Both the position numbers and the translations under genes were made by a program. From the NCBI RefSeq assembly GCF_021655075.1, contig NZ_PPXX01000059.1, forward strand, positions 1 to 43,366: 43,366 nucleotides of DNA. The letters are read 5' to 3'. The notes under the pieces were generated by a model. That model worked only from the letters and a program-made list of their open reading frames with translations, had not been told where the DNA came from and ran no database searches. Of the stretch, positions 1 through 8,452 are shown piece after piece (positions within the stretch are counted from its first letter, which is position 1; every line of letters starts with the position of its first letter). Source of the stretch: Clostridium sp. Cult2 (GTDB lineage: Bacteria; Bacillota; Clostridia; Tissierellales; Tepidimicrobiaceae).

Positions 1-1
1 A

Positions 2-346
2 GAAGTTGCAGAAAAGATAAATGCTAAATTAGTATGTGAAGCAGCTAATGGACCTATAACTCCAGACGCTGACAAAGTACTAGAAAGAAGAGGAATCCCG
101 GTTACACCAGATATATTAACAAATGCAGGTGGAGTTACAGTATCTTATTTCGAATGGGTACAAAACCTATATGGATACTATTGGGAAGAAGATGAAGTAG
201 AAGAAAAACAAGAAATTGCAATGGTTAATGCATTTAATGATATATGGGCCCTTAAAGAGGAGAAAGATGTTACAATAAGACAAGCTGCTTATATGCTTTC
301 AGTTAAAAAGGTAGCAGATGTAATGAAATTAAGAGGATGGTATTAA
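2..346 (+). CDS. gdhA: Glutamate dehydrogenase, C-terminal part (partial)
   Basis: The reading frame is open from the window edge and ends at TAA, giving 115 codons with the 5' part missing. The residues match the C-terminal NAD(P)-binding half of Glu/Leu/Phe/Val dehydrogenases: the CEAANGP stretch, then [20 protein letters not shown], which is nearly invariant in hexameric glutamate dehydrogenases. The family interconverts glutamate and 2-oxoglutarate plus ammonia in the cytoplasm. Its position beside an aminotransferase and a 2-oxoacid:ferredoxin oxidoreductase fits a role in recycling the glutamate formed by transamination during amino-acid fermentation; that link is inference. A related leucine or phenylalanine dehydrogenase cannot be excluded from the C-terminus alone, but the motif wording is most typical of glutamate dehydrogenase. 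Confidence 0.93.
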   Translation, partial: EVAEKINAKLVCEAANGPITPDADKVLERRGIPVTPDILTNAGGVTVSYFEWVQNLYGYYWEEDEVEEKQEIAMVNAFNDIWALKEEKDVTIRQAAYMLSVKKVADVMKLRGWY

Positions 347-374
347 AATAACAATTCCGATTAGTAAATAGTTT

Positions 375-414
375 CTGATAGTTCAGAAGTGCCTAGGCAC
401 TTCTGAACTATCAG
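375..414. terminator. Perfect 40-bp palindrome after gdh, probable terminator
   Basis: Two perfect 20-base arms meet at GCCT|AGGC with no spacer, so the RNA would form a stem of about 18 bp with a 4-nt loop. It starts 29 nt after the gdh stop. Only three T residues follow, so it is a weak intrinsic terminator by the usual rule. It could instead act as an mRNA 3'-end stabiliser or as a cruciform-forming site. Confidence 0.6.
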
Positions 415-794
415 TTTAACAATTGGCGTATAATGATTAATCCAAACAAATAATCTTACTTCAGTATTGCAAATCACCTATTCTATATAGTCAAAATAAT
501 CATAGAAAATTCTTTTTAAAGCCATATTAAGGTTAAATCGAACTCTAATCCAAAACCTTGAATCGTATCCAGAAAGCGGTAATTTTATTCAACTTATCCC
601 TAATCCATATATGGAATCAATGTTTCCAGCAAATTTACATAGATGTAGAAATAACAATCTAACTGGATAATATGATATAATTAAATAAATGTTTCAAGCT
701 GAAATTATTTAAATAATTATTTTTAATATAAAATGGTAAGATACATAAACTTATCAAATTATTTGTGAGGATTAAAGCCATAATGGAGGTAAAT
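415..794. other. Intergenic stretch with a start-less open frame (gene relic?)
   Basis: This stretch lies between the gdh hairpin and the activator gene. The plus strand is open from 506 to a TAA at 668-670 and reads plausibly as protein, including the run SGNFIQLIPNPYMESMF, but it has no start codon or ribosome binding site. It may be the remains of a deleted gene; no family is recognised. The last 100 bases are AT-rich and should hold the activator's promoter, but no convincing -35/-10 pair stands out. Confidence 0.35.
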
Positions 795-2720
795 ATGAAC
801 CCAAAAATATTAGTTGTATCAATTTATCCTGAGCTAACCGAAATGTTTGAAGAGATATCTAAGGAATTAGGAATAGCTATTAGCATTTATAAAGGCGGAA
901 TAATGAAAGATGGGCATTTATATGCTAAAAAGATGGAGAATAAGTTTGATGTAATAATAAGTCAAGGAGGAACGTTAGAAGCTATTAAAGAAGTTGTTTC
1001 CATACCAGTGGTCTCTGTAGAAGTGACTACTGGAGACATATTAAAAGCATTATTGGAAGCGAAAGAAAAGTATAATAAAAAGATTATTTTATTTTGTTAT
1101 AGATCTGAGAAGTTAAATCAACTCCAAGACTTAAAAAGCATACTAAATGTTGATTTTGAAGTTGTTAATTATGGAAATAAACAAGAATTTGTAGAGCAAA
1201 CGGAGAATATTTTTAGCAAAAATCAATTTGCATTAGTTGGAATGGGTAGCTGTATATTGGAAACTTCAAGAGGAAAAAAAATAGACTCAGTGATTATAAA
1301 AAGTAGCAGAAATGCAGTTAAACAAGCTATTATTGATGCCCAAAATATTTGTGATTTAAGTAAAAGAGAAAAGGAGAGGGCTGAGAGACTTAATACGATA
1401 ATTGACTACTCTTCTGAAGGAATAGTAGCTATAGATAAGAACGGGGTTATTACAACTTTTAACCCTGTAGCAGAGGAAATTTTTGAATTAGAAGCAGATT
1501 TTGTATTAGGTAAAAATATTTCTGATTTAAGACATTTGCGTGATTTAAATTTGGTCTATGGTGACGGAAACTATAAATTGGAGGAAATAATTAAAATAAA
1601 CAATATTGAGTTAATTTTAAATAGAATCCCAGTCATGGTGGAAGGTGAAGAATCTGGACTTATCATTACTTTACAGGAAGTATCAAAGCTCCAAAGCCTA
1701 GAACGAACTGTAAGAAACAAACTCTATAATAAAGGCCTAATAGCTAAACATACATTTAGTGATATTTTAGGAGTTAGCAAAGCCATAAAAGAAACTATAA
1801 ATAATGCAATAAGGTTTGGGAAAACGTCTACCACTATACTTATACAAGGAGAAACAGGTAGTGGTAAAGAGCTTTTTGCCCAGAGTATTCACAATATTAG
1901 TGATAGAAAAGATAAACCTTTTGTAGCAGTAAACTGTGCTGCATTACCTGATAATTTGCTGGAAAGTGAGCTTTTTGGGTATGAGGAAGGAGCTTTTACT
2001 GGGGCTAAAAAAGGAGGGAAACCAGGCCTATTCGAACTAGCCCATGGTGGTACGATTTTTTTAGATGAAATTGGTGAAATTCCTCTAAGTTTTCAGAGTA
2101 GGCTTCTAAGGGTGCTACAAGAAAAAGAAGTTTTAAGAATTGGTGGAGATCATATTGTTAAGGTAGATGTTAGAGTAGTAGCAGCCACAAACATTGATTT
2201 ATATAAAATGGTTAATGAACGCAAATTCAGAAGAGATTTATATTTTAGATTAAACATATTGAACCTAAGGATTCCGCCCATAAGACAAAGGCAGGATGAT
2301 ATACCAGTATTAGTAAACGAATTTATAAGAAAAATGAATAGGAAACATAATAGAAAAATTAAAGGATTAGAACCAAAAGCTATGGAGCTATTAATGGAAT
2401 ATAGTTGGCCAGGGAATGTAAGGGAAATTGAGAATTTTGTAGAGAGAATGGTTATATTATCAGACTATGAAATCGTAGAGAAAAGTTTTATTAAAAATAT
2501 ATTTGATCAATCTTTTAGTGAAGAAAGTGAAATAGAAAAAATTGATAACAATAATGATATTATTAAAGTAAAGCTAGATACATTAAACAATATGGAGTTA
2601 CAGATTATCAACGAATTAAACAATAGACTTGATGACAATAAAACATTATTAGCAGAAAAACTAGATATAAGCAGAACAACTTTATGGAAAAAAATGAAGG
2701 AGTTAGAAGAAATCCATTAA
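795..2720 (+). CDS. Sigma-54-dependent transcriptional activator, PrpR type
   Basis: A 641-residue enhancer-binding protein. Residues about 1-180 resemble the PrpR N-terminal sensor domain (PF06506). A PAS domain follows at about 195-300, then a sigma-54 interaction AAA+ domain with Walker A GETGSGKE near residue 352, the sigma-54 contact motif GAFTGA near 399 and the Walker B run [12 protein letters not shown] Fis-type helix-turn-helix ends the protein. The upstream GTG at 765 is in frame, but GGAGGT at 785-790 lies 4 nt before the ATG at 795, so 795 is taken as the start. The family binds upstream enhancer sites and uses ATP to open sigma-54 holoenzyme promoters. The sigma-54 promoter 223 nt downstream makes the symporter/2-oxoacid oxidoreductase operon the obvious target. 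The effector is unknown; PrpR-type sensors in clostridia often respond to a pathway intermediate. Confidence 0.93.
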   Translation: MNPKILVVSIYPELTEMFEEISKELGIAISIYKGGIMKDGHLYAKKMENKFDVIISQGGTLEAIKEVVSIPVVSVEVTTGDILKALLEAKEKYNKKIILFCYRSEKLNQLQDLKSILNVDFEVVNYGNKQEFVEQTENIFSKNQFALVGMGSCILETSRGKKIDSVIIKSSRNAVKQAIIDAQNICDLSKREKERAERLNTIIDYSSEGIVAIDKNGVITTFNPVAEEIFELEADFVLGKNISDLRHLRDLNLVYGDGNYKLEEIIKINNIELILNRIPVMVEGEESGLIITLQEVSKLQSLERTVRNKLYNKGLIAKHTFSDILGVSKAIKETINNAIRFGKTSTTILIQGETGSGKELFAQSIHNISDRKDKPFVAVNCAALPDNLLESELFGYEEGAFTGAKKGGKPGLFELAHGGTIFLDEIGEIPLSFQSRLLRVLQEKEVLRIGGDHIVKVDVRVVAATNIDLYKMVNERKFRRDLYFRLNILNLRIPPIRQRQDDIPVLVNEFIRKMNRKHNRKIKGLEPKAMELLMEYSWPGNVREIENFVERMVILSDYEIVEKSFIKNIFDQSFSEESEIEKIDNNNDIIKVKLDTLNNMELQIINELNNRLDDNKTLLAEKLDISRTTLWKKMKELEEIH

Positions 2721-2748
2721 ATATTCTCTATATATTTTATTAACTTAA

Positions 2749-2775
2749 GGGACAGGTTAACCTGTCTCTTTTTTT
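2749..2775 (+). terminator. Intrinsic terminator after the activator gene
   Basis: GGGACAGGTTAACCTGTCTC is an inverted repeat with 8-base arms (GACAGGTT/AACCTGTC) followed by a run of seven T. It lies about 30 nt after the stop codon and separates the activator from the sigma-54 operon. Confidence 0.85.
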
Positions 2776-2846
2776 GTGTAATATGCTATATAAAATAATT
2801 TTCCATATATAGTACGTTCATATATTAAACACCTTTTATTTTTATT

Positions 2847-2862
2847 GTTTAAATATTTAAAC
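2847..2862. promoter_or_regulatory. 16-bp palindrome, candidate enhancer site for the activator
   Basis: GTTTAAATATTTAAAC is a perfect palindrome centred about 90 bp upstream of the sigma-54 promoter, at the usual distance for an upstream activating sequence. The sequence is very AT-rich, so chance occurrence is possible. That the adjacent activator binds it is inference. Confidence 0.4.
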
Positions 2863-2942
2863 GAGCAATATATTTAAAAAATTCGATAATTTCCATTTAG
2901 CTTGATTTAGAGGTTTCTGAAGTATTAGCTAAAAAAATAGCG

Positions 2943-2960
2943 TTGGCATACAATTTGCAT
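2943..2960 (+). promoter_or_regulatory. Sigma-54 (-24/-12) promoter
   Basis: TTGGCATACAATTTGCAT matches the sigma-54 consensus TGGCAC-N5-TTGCA. The invariant GG (2945-2946) and GC (2957-2958) are exactly 12 bp apart. The predicted transcript would begin near 2970, 28 nt before the symporter start. No sigma-70-type promoter competes here, and the gene just upstream encodes a sigma-54 activator. Confidence 0.88.
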
Positions 2961-2997
2961 TATTTATTAATGAACATATTAAGAAAAGAGGGATGTT

Positions 2998-4398
2998 ATG
3001 ATTACACCAGTCCACTATATCAGTACTTTAATAACAATTATTATAGTTTCATTTTTAGGATTTTCTTCATCAAAAAAAGTGGAATCTTCTGAAGATTTTG
3101 CTGTAGGTAGTAGGAAGTTAGGTACTACAAAAATTGCAGGAAGTATAATTGCAACTATTGTAGGAGGAGCTTCAACTATAGGAACTGCACAGCTTGCCTT
3201 TCAACAAGGTATAAATGCTATGTGGTTTACATTAGGAAGTAGTATAGCTTGTTTATTTTTAGGATTATTTTTGGCTATTCCCCTTAGAAAGGCAGAAGTA
3301 GATACTGTATCTCAGTTTTTATCCAGAAGTTATGGAGAATATGCTGGGGTTGCAGCTAGCATTATCACTTCGTTTGCCATATTTATTCACATAACTGGTC
3401 AATTTATTTCTTCAATTGCGATATTATCATCATTATTTAATATGGCAGTTGCATTAGCAGCAATTATAACAGTTGCAATGATAATATCTTATATCTTTTT
3501 CGGCGGATTTTTAGGTACCAGTATAGTAGGAATTATGAAAACGATTTTACTTTATCTAACATTAGGTATTAGTGGAATATTGACATTAAAGTTTTTTGGA
3601 GGAACTCAAGGTTTTGTAGCAGCTTTTCCAAAGGAACCTTGGTTAAATCTTTTTAGCAATGGAGTTAGTGCTGGATTAGCTCAAGGTTTTTCTATGGTAG
3701 TAGGTGTTGCTTCGACACAGACATATTTACAAGCCATGTTTGCAGGTAAGACAGGGAAGGAATCAAGAAAAGGTGCATTTTTATCAGCCTTATTAATTCC
3801 ACCTATAGGCTTTGTATGTACATTGATTGGAATGTATATGAGAACAGTAAATCCAAACTTAGTACCTAGAGAAGCTTTACCAGCATTTATATTGAACTAT
3901 TTAAATCCATGGGTAGGAGGAATAACAATAGCAGCTTTGATAATTTCCGTAATTGGAACAGGAGCAGGTCTTACTCTTGGTGTTAGCACCATGGTGAATA
4001 GGGATATTTACTTAAGATTCATCAATCCTAAAGCAGACGATAAAACTCAATTAAAAGTTTTAAGATTATCCGTATTTGGAGTTTCTGCTTTAGCTTTACT
4101 TATGTTATTTACAAATGCTGATTCACTTATTTTGAAATGGGGCTTTTTATCTATGGCCTTAAGGGGAACTACTGTATTCATTCCTCTATTAGCAGCAATT
4201 TTCTTTAAAGATAGAGTTAGTGAAAAAGCAGGTTTGATTGCAATAATAGTAGCTCCAATTTCAACAATATTATGGGAAATCTTTGGTATGAGTAATATTG
4301 ATTCATTATATATTGGAATCCTTGCTAGTATTTTAATGCTCGTAATCTTCTCTCTTAATCCTGTTGGAGTTCATAGGGAGGCAGAAGAGCATAAATAA
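2998..4398 (+). CDS. Sodium:solute symporter family (SSS) transporter
   Basis: A 466-residue, strongly hydrophobic protein with about 12-13 membrane segments. It has the SSS-family pattern: an N-terminal helix followed by SEDFAVGSRKLG, then the GSIIATIVGGASTIGTAQ segment where this family carries sodium-binding residues. Length fits the family. It is the first gene after the sigma-54 promoter and lies 45 nt upstream of the ferredoxin subunit of a 2-oxoacid oxidoreductase, so it probably imports the amino acid or organic acid the operon degrades. The substrate cannot be read from the sequence: SSS members carry proline, pantothenate, sugars and carboxylates. The start is the ATG after AAAAGAGGGA. 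Confidence is high for the family and low for the substrate. Confidence 0.9.
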   Translation: MITPVHYISTLITIIIVSFLGFSSSKKVESSEDFAVGSRKLGTTKIAGSIIATIVGGASTIGTAQLAFQQGINAMWFTLGSSIACLFLGLFLAIPLRKAEVDTVSQFLSRSYGEYAGVAASIITSFAIFIHITGQFISSIAILSSLFNMAVALAAIITVAMIISYIFFGGFLGTSIVGIMKTILLYLTLGISGILTLKFFGGTQGFVAAFPKEPWLNLFSNGVSAGLAQGFSMVVGVASTQTYLQAMFAGKTGKESRKGAFLSALLIPPIGFVCTLIGMYMRTVNPNLVPREALPAFILNYLNPWVGGITIAALIISVIGTGAGLTLGVSTMVNRDIYLRFINPKADDKTQLKVLRLSVFGVSALALLMLFTNADSLILKWGFLSMALRGTTVFIPLLAAIFFKDRVSEKAGLIAIIVAPISTILWEIFGMSNIDSLYIGILASILMLVIFSLNPVGVHREAEEHK

Positions 4399-4443
4399 TG
4401 CTTATATAAGTTTTATAAATAATATACAGAAAGGAGTAATGAA

Positions 4444-4647
4444 ATGAATAAAATAACAATTGATAGGAAGCTATGTAAGAAATGTGGCATCTGTGTAGAA
4501 TTTTGTCCTGTAAATGTATATACAAGAGAATTAGATGGTTCTCCTGTAATTAGTAATGAAGAAAAATGTATAGGATGTAAACTATGTGAACTAAGATGCC
4601 CTGATTTTGCTATAAAAGTGGAGGTGAACAAAGATGACAACAAATAA
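4444..4647 (+). CDS. korD: 2-oxoacid:ferredoxin oxidoreductase, delta (ferredoxin) subunit
   Basis: A 67-residue protein with two complete [4Fe-4S] ligand sets: cysteines 11, 14, 17 and 21 (CKKCGICVEFCP) and 42, 45, 48 and 52 (CIGCKLCELRCP). This is the 2x[4Fe-4S] ferredoxin that passes electrons from the thiamine-containing core to free ferredoxin. Its last 14 bases overlap the alpha-subunit gene, whose ribosome binding site (GGAGGTG) is inside this coding sequence, indicating translational coupling. The order delta-alpha-beta-gamma is typical of 2-oxoglutarate-type enzymes (KorDABC). The Kor name is used by similarity; the true substrate may be another 2-oxoacid. Confidence 0.93.
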   Translation: MNKITIDRKLCKKCGICVEFCPVNVYTRELDGSPVISNEEKCIGCKLCELRCPDFAIKVEVNKDDNK

Positions 4648-5788
4648 AAAGGTTAAATTTGCACAAGGTAACGAAGCTGTAGTAGAAGGAGCAATAGCTG
4701 CAGGTGCAAGGTTTTATGCGGGTTATCCAATTACACCATCATCAGAGATTGCAGAAGGTTCAGCAACACGTCTTCCTCAAGTAGGGGGTCGTTATGTGCA
4801 AATGGAAGATGAAATAGGAAGTATGGCAGCAATAATAGGAGCTTCTTTAGCTGGTAAGAAATCATATACAGCTACTAGTGGTCCTGGTATTTCATTGATG
4901 TCAGAGAATATTGGAGTTGCAGTAATGGGTGAAGTTCCATGTGTATTAATAAATGTTCAACGTTCAGGTCCTAGTACTGGACTAGCTACCAAGCCTGCCC
5001 AAGGTGATTTGATGCAAGCTAGATGGGGAACTCATGGGGACCATGGAATAATTGTTATTTCACCTTCTTCTGTACAAGATTGCTATGATCTTACAATTAA
5101 AGCTTTCAATTTAGCTGAAAAATATAGAACTCCAGTAATGTTTCTATCAGATGCAACAATTGGTCATTTAAGAGAAAAAGTAGTTTATAGAGATGTAGCA
5201 CCTGAAGAAATAGTTAATAGAAAACAACCAACTTGTGATCCAAAGGATTACCAACCATTTAAATTTGACGATCAAGAAGATGGTATAGCACCATTAGCTA
5301 CTTATGGTAGTAAATATATTTTCAGAATTAATAGTACTACTCATAACGAAACAGGTATGGCAAATTCAACACCTGAAAACGCTAATAAATTCATTAGACA
5401 CCTTACAGAAAAAATCGAAAAGAATAAGAAGGATATTACAATAGTTAAAAAATACAACCTAGAAGATGCAGACTATGCAATTATTACTTTTGGTTGCGTA
5501 ACTAGAGCAGCTTTAGAAGCAGTAAAAATTGCAAGAAGCAAAGGAATAAAACTTGGTCTATTACAATTAGTAACAGTATGGCCTTTCGCTGACGATGAAG
5601 TTAGAGAAGTATTGAAACAAGTAAAAGGAGTAATAGTACCAGAAATGAATTTAGGTCAACTAATTGGTGAAGTTAAAAAAGTAAATGACTACGGTATACC
5701 AGTAGAAGGCGTTAATAGAGTGGATAGTTTGATGATAACTCCTAACGATATATTAGATAAGTTAGAGGAGGTAGAGAAATGTCTATAA
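4634..5788 (+). CDS. korA: 2-oxoacid:ferredoxin oxidoreductase, alpha subunit
   Basis: A 384-residue alpha subunit of the 2-oxoacid:acceptor oxidoreductase family, containing the pyrimidine-binding domain and the transketolase C-terminal-like domain. Diagnostic runs are GNEAVVEGAIAAGARFYAGY, YPITPSSEIAEG, MEDEIGSMAAIIGASLAG and the nucleotide-site run QRSGPSTGLATKPAQGD, which matches 2-oxoglutarate- and branched-chain-type enzymes. The reaction is 2-oxoacid + CoA + oxidised ferredoxin to acyl-CoA + CO2 + reduced ferredoxin. It overlaps korD by 14 nt and korB by 10 nt, so the subunits are translationally coupled. Which 2-oxoacid is used is undetermined. The neighbouring aminotransferase suggests one derived from an imported amino acid rather than a citric-acid-cycle role. 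Confidence 0.93.
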   Translation: MTTNKKVKFAQGNEAVVEGAIAAGARFYAGYPITPSSEIAEGSATRLPQVGGRYVQMEDEIGSMAAIIGASLAGKKSYTATSGPGISLMSENIGVAVMGEVPCVLINVQRSGPSTGLATKPAQGDLMQARWGTHGDHGIIVISPSSVQDCYDLTIKAFNLAEKYRTPVMFLSDATIGHLREKVVYRDVAPEEIVNRKQPTCDPKDYQPFKFDDQEDGIAPLATYGSKYIFRINSTTHNETGMANSTPENANKFIRHLTEKIEKNKKDITIVKKYNLEDADYAIITFGCVTRAALEAVKIARSKGIKLGLLQLVTVWPFADDEVREVLKQVKGVIVPEMNLGQLIGEVKKVNDYGIPVEGVNRVDSLMITPNDILDKLEEVEKCL

Positions 5789-6600
5789 AAACCTATGAAG
5801 ATTATTTAATTAAGGAAAAATTACCTGTTTTCTGGTGTGCAGGATGCGGTAATGGTGTAGTTTTAGGCGCAATTTTAAGATCTTTTGCAGAACTTGGTTA
5901 TGATAAAGAAAACACAGTAGTTGTAACTGGTATTGGATGCTGGGGTAAAGCAGACGATTATATAAGTACAAATACATTTCATGGTACACACGGTAGAGCA
6001 TTAGGCTTTGCAACAGGAATCAAACTAGCTAATCCAGATTTAAATGTTGTTGTATTAATGGGAGACGGTGACGGTGCTACTATTGGTGGAAATCATTTAA
6101 TACATGCTGCAAGAAGAAATGTTGATGTAACTGCAATTATGGTAAACAATCTAAACTATGGTATGACTGGTGGACAATACTCAGGAACAACACCTTATAA
6201 TAGTAATACTTCAACATCACCATATGGTCACGTTGAAAATGGATTTAACGTATGTCAACTCGTTCAAGCAGCTGGTGCTCCATTTGTTGCTAGAGCTACT
6301 GTATATGGAGTAGTACAACTTCAAAAACTTATTAAAGAAGCTTTACAGAAAAAAGGATTCTCTTTTGTTGAGGTTATTTCATCATGTACTACTCATTATG
6401 GACGAAGAAATGGAATGAAAACTTCTGCAAGTGCTATGAAATGGCTAAGGGATAATTCAGTTTCTATTAGTCAAGCTGAAAAATTATCTCCAGAAGAGAG
6501 AGAAAAGAAATTCGTTCTAGGTAAATTTATTGATAAAGAATTAGACGATTATGGCACTAGGTATGACAGAGTTATTGAAAAAGCGAAAAAAACTTTATAA
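5779..6600 (+). CDS. korB: 2-oxoacid:ferredoxin oxidoreductase, beta subunit (TPP-binding)
   Basis: A 273-residue thiamine-pyrophosphate subunit. The TPP/Mg motif begins at GDGDG (residues 95-99) and continues through GGNHLIHAARRN to VNNLNYGMTGGQ. Cysteines 20 and 23 (CAGC), 54 (GIGCWG) and the one in SSCTTHYGRRN are the four ligands of the internal [4Fe-4S] cluster found in this family. The start ATG has GGAGG 8 nt upstream, inside korA. With korA it forms the catalytic core. Nothing is missing compared with active enzymes, so the complex should be functional. Confidence 0.94.
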   Translation: MSIKTYEDYLIKEKLPVFWCAGCGNGVVLGAILRSFAELGYDKENTVVVTGIGCWGKADDYISTNTFHGTHGRALGFATGIKLANPDLNVVVLMGDGDGATIGGNHLIHAARRNVDVTAIMVNNLNYGMTGGQYSGTTPYNSNTSTSPYGHVENGFNVCQLVQAAGAPFVARATVYGVVQLQKLIKEALQKKGFSFVEVISSCTTHYGRRNGMKTSASAMKWLRDNSVSISQAEKLSPEEREKKFVLGKFIDKELDDYGTRYDRVIEKAKKTL

Positions 6601-6617
6601 CTAATGGAGGTGTAAAA

Positions 6618-7163
6618 ATGAGCAAGACTTGTCAGATAATATTAAGTGGTGTTGGTGGACAAGGATTAGTCTCAAGTGGAACTATCTTAGGCGAATCAGC
6701 CACAATATATGAAGATAAAAATGCTACACTAGTAACTTCCTATGGAGTTGAAACCAGAGGAACATTTACAAAATCAGATGTAATAATAAGTGATGGAGAT
6801 ATTAGTTATCCTGAAGTTTCCAAACCTGATATAGTATTAGCATTAGCACAAGTTGCTTATGATAAATATGTATCTGAATTAGATGAAGATTCTATCTTAG
6901 TATATGATTGTAGTTTGATTAAAGATACTAAGGAATCCAAAGGTAAACAATTCGGATATCCAATTAATGATATAGCTTTAGAACTAGGAAATGTTGCTGT
7001 TGCAAACGTAATAGCTGTAGGAATAATAATTCAGAAAACAGGGATTCTGAAAAAAGAATCAATTATTGAAGCTATAAAAGATAGATTCGCAAGCAAACCA
7101 AAAGTAATTGATTTAAACATTGAAGCTTTAGAAAGAGGTATAAAAATAGGAATGGAGGCGTAG
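6618..7163 (+). CDS. korC: 2-oxoacid:ferredoxin oxidoreductase, gamma subunit
   Basis: A 181-residue gamma subunit (POR family, PF01558). It has the N-terminal signature ILSGVGGQGLVSSGTILGE and the YGVETRGTFTKSDVIIS stretch shared by gamma subunits of 2-oxoacid oxidoreductases. It completes the four-subunit set delta-alpha-beta-gamma within 2.7 kb. GGAGGTG precedes the ATG by 6 nt. The gamma domain contacts CoA and the other subunits. The aminotransferase follows after 5 nt, so the two are probably co-translated. Confidence 0.93.
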   Translation: MSKTCQIILSGVGGQGLVSSGTILGESATIYEDKNATLVTSYGVETRGTFTKSDVIISDGDISYPEVSKPDIVLALAQVAYDKYVSELDEDSILVYDCSLIKDTKESKGKQFGYPINDIALELGNVAVANVIAVGIIIQKTGILKKESIIEAIKDRFASKPKVIDLNIEALERGIKIGMEA

Positions 7164-7168
7164 GTTGT

Positions 7169-8359
7169 ATGAAAAAATGTGTAGGGAACGATTTTGCTAA
7201 TAGAATGAACAATGTAAAACCTTCTGCAATTAGAGAACTAATGAAGGTTACAAAACAGCCTGGCGTTATTTCTTTTGCTGGTGGATGGCCAGCTCCAGAA
7301 CTTTTCCCAGCTAAAGAAATGGAAAAAGTATGTCAAAAAGTATTGGAAGAAGATGGTGCATCTGCTTTACAATATGGTCCAACAGAAGGATATCAACCTT
7401 TAAGAGAATTTATTGCTGAGAGAATGCAAGGTAAAGGTATTGATGTAACTGCTGACAATATTTTCATAACAAGTGGTTCACAACAAGGTCTTGAATATTC
7501 TGCAAAATTGTATGTAAATGAGGGGGATGTCATAATCTGTGAAAGCCCTACCTATGTTGGAGCAATAGGAGCATTTAATCCATATCTACCAAAATATGTA
7601 GAAGTAGCTATGGATGAAAATGGTATGATAATTGAAGAACTAGAAAAAGCTCTTAAAGAAAATCCAAATGCTAAATTTATTTATACCATTCCAGATTTTC
7701 AAAATCCTACTGGAGTTACTATGAGTGCAGATAGAAGGGAAAAACTAGTTGAATTAGCTAGTAAATATGGTGTTCCTGTAGTTGAAGACAGTCCTTATGG
7801 TGAAGTAAGATTTGAAGGTGAAAAACTACCTCCTATCAAATACTATGACAAAGAAGGAATTGTTATTCATCTAGGTACATTTTCCAAGACTTTCTGTCCA
7901 GGACTAAGAGTTGGCTGGGTTGCAGCAAATCCTGATATAATAAGAAAATATGTACTTATTAAGCAAGGTGCAGATTTACAGGTAAACTCCATGGCTCAAA
8001 GAGAAATAGCTACTTTTGCTAAAATGTATGATTATGACGCACATGTAAACAATATAATAAAATCTTATAAGAGCAGAAGAGATGCTATGCTTAATACAAT
8101 GAAAGAAGAGTTTCCTGATAATATTAAATTTACTTATCCTAAGGGTGGATTATTTACATGGGTAGAACTACCAGAAGATGTAAAAGCAATGGACGTATTT
8201 GAAAAAGCTATAGACGCAAAAGTTGCTTTTGTACCTGGAGATTCATTCTTCCCTAATGGAGGAGACAAAAATCACTTTAGATTAAACTATGCAACTATGA
8301 ATGAGGAAAAAATAATAGAAGGAATCAAAAGACTAGCTAAAGTATTAAAAGATTTATAA
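7169..8359 (+). CDS. PLP-dependent aminotransferase, class I/II (2-aminoadipate/aromatic-type)
   Basis: A 396-residue fold-type I aminotransferase related to LysN, multi-substrate and MocR-like aminotransferases. Seen: VISFAGGWPAPELFP, the LQYGPTEGYQPLREFIAERM run, SGSQQGLEYSAKLY, YTIPDFQNPTG, the cofactor lysine 240 in LGTFSKTF and the late arginine region NHFRLNYA. It transfers the amino group of an amino acid, usually to 2-oxoglutarate. As the last gene of the sigma-54 operon it probably generates the 2-oxoacid oxidised by KorDABC. Glutamate dehydrogenase at the start of the window could recycle the glutamate. Related enzymes act on aromatic, branched-chain, 2-aminoadipate or methionine-type substrates, so the substrate is left open. 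Confidence 0.9.
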   Translation: MKKCVGNDFANRMNNVKPSAIRELMKVTKQPGVISFAGGWPAPELFPAKEMEKVCQKVLEEDGASALQYGPTEGYQPLREFIAERMQGKGIDVTADNIFITSGSQQGLEYSAKLYVNEGDVIICESPTYVGAIGAFNPYLPKYVEVAMDENGMIIEELEKALKENPNAKFIYTIPDFQNPTGVTMSADRREKLVELASKYGVPVVEDSPYGEVRFEGEKLPPIKYYDKEGIVIHLGTFSKTFCPGLRVGWVAANPDIIRKYVLIKQGADLQVNSMAQREIATFAKMYDYDAHVNNIIKSYKSRRDAMLNTMKEEFPDNIKFTYPKGGLFTWVELPEDVKAMDVFEKAIDAKVAFVPGDSFFPNGGDKNHFRLNYATMNEEKIIEGIKRLAKVLKDL

Positions 8360-8379
8360 ACCATAAAAGGAGATAATCA

Positions 8380-8397
8380 ATGTCTCTAAGCGCTTAG
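8380..8397 (+). other. Ribosome-binding-site-like sequence with a five-codon frame
   Basis: AAAGGAGA is followed 7 nt later by ATG, then four codons and TAG (Met-Ser-Leu-Ser-Ala). The 12-bp palindrome CTAAGCGCTTAG makes up its end. It sits between the aminotransferase stop and the operon terminator, so it is either the truncated start of a lost gene or a chance arrangement. Confidence 0.25.
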
Positions 8398-8408
8398 CTT
8401 AACATATT

Positions 8409-8445
8409 AAAAAACTACTCACGTCAATAATGTGAGTAGTTTTTT
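8409..8445. terminator. Bidirectional intrinsic terminator
   Basis: Six A, the arm CTACTCAC, a 9-nt loop, the arm GTGAGTAG and six T. The A and T runs let it work in both directions, ending the 2-oxoacid operon on the plus strand and the epimerase gene on the minus strand, whose stop codons converge here. Confidence 0.9.
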
Positions 8446-8452
8446 GTTGGTT

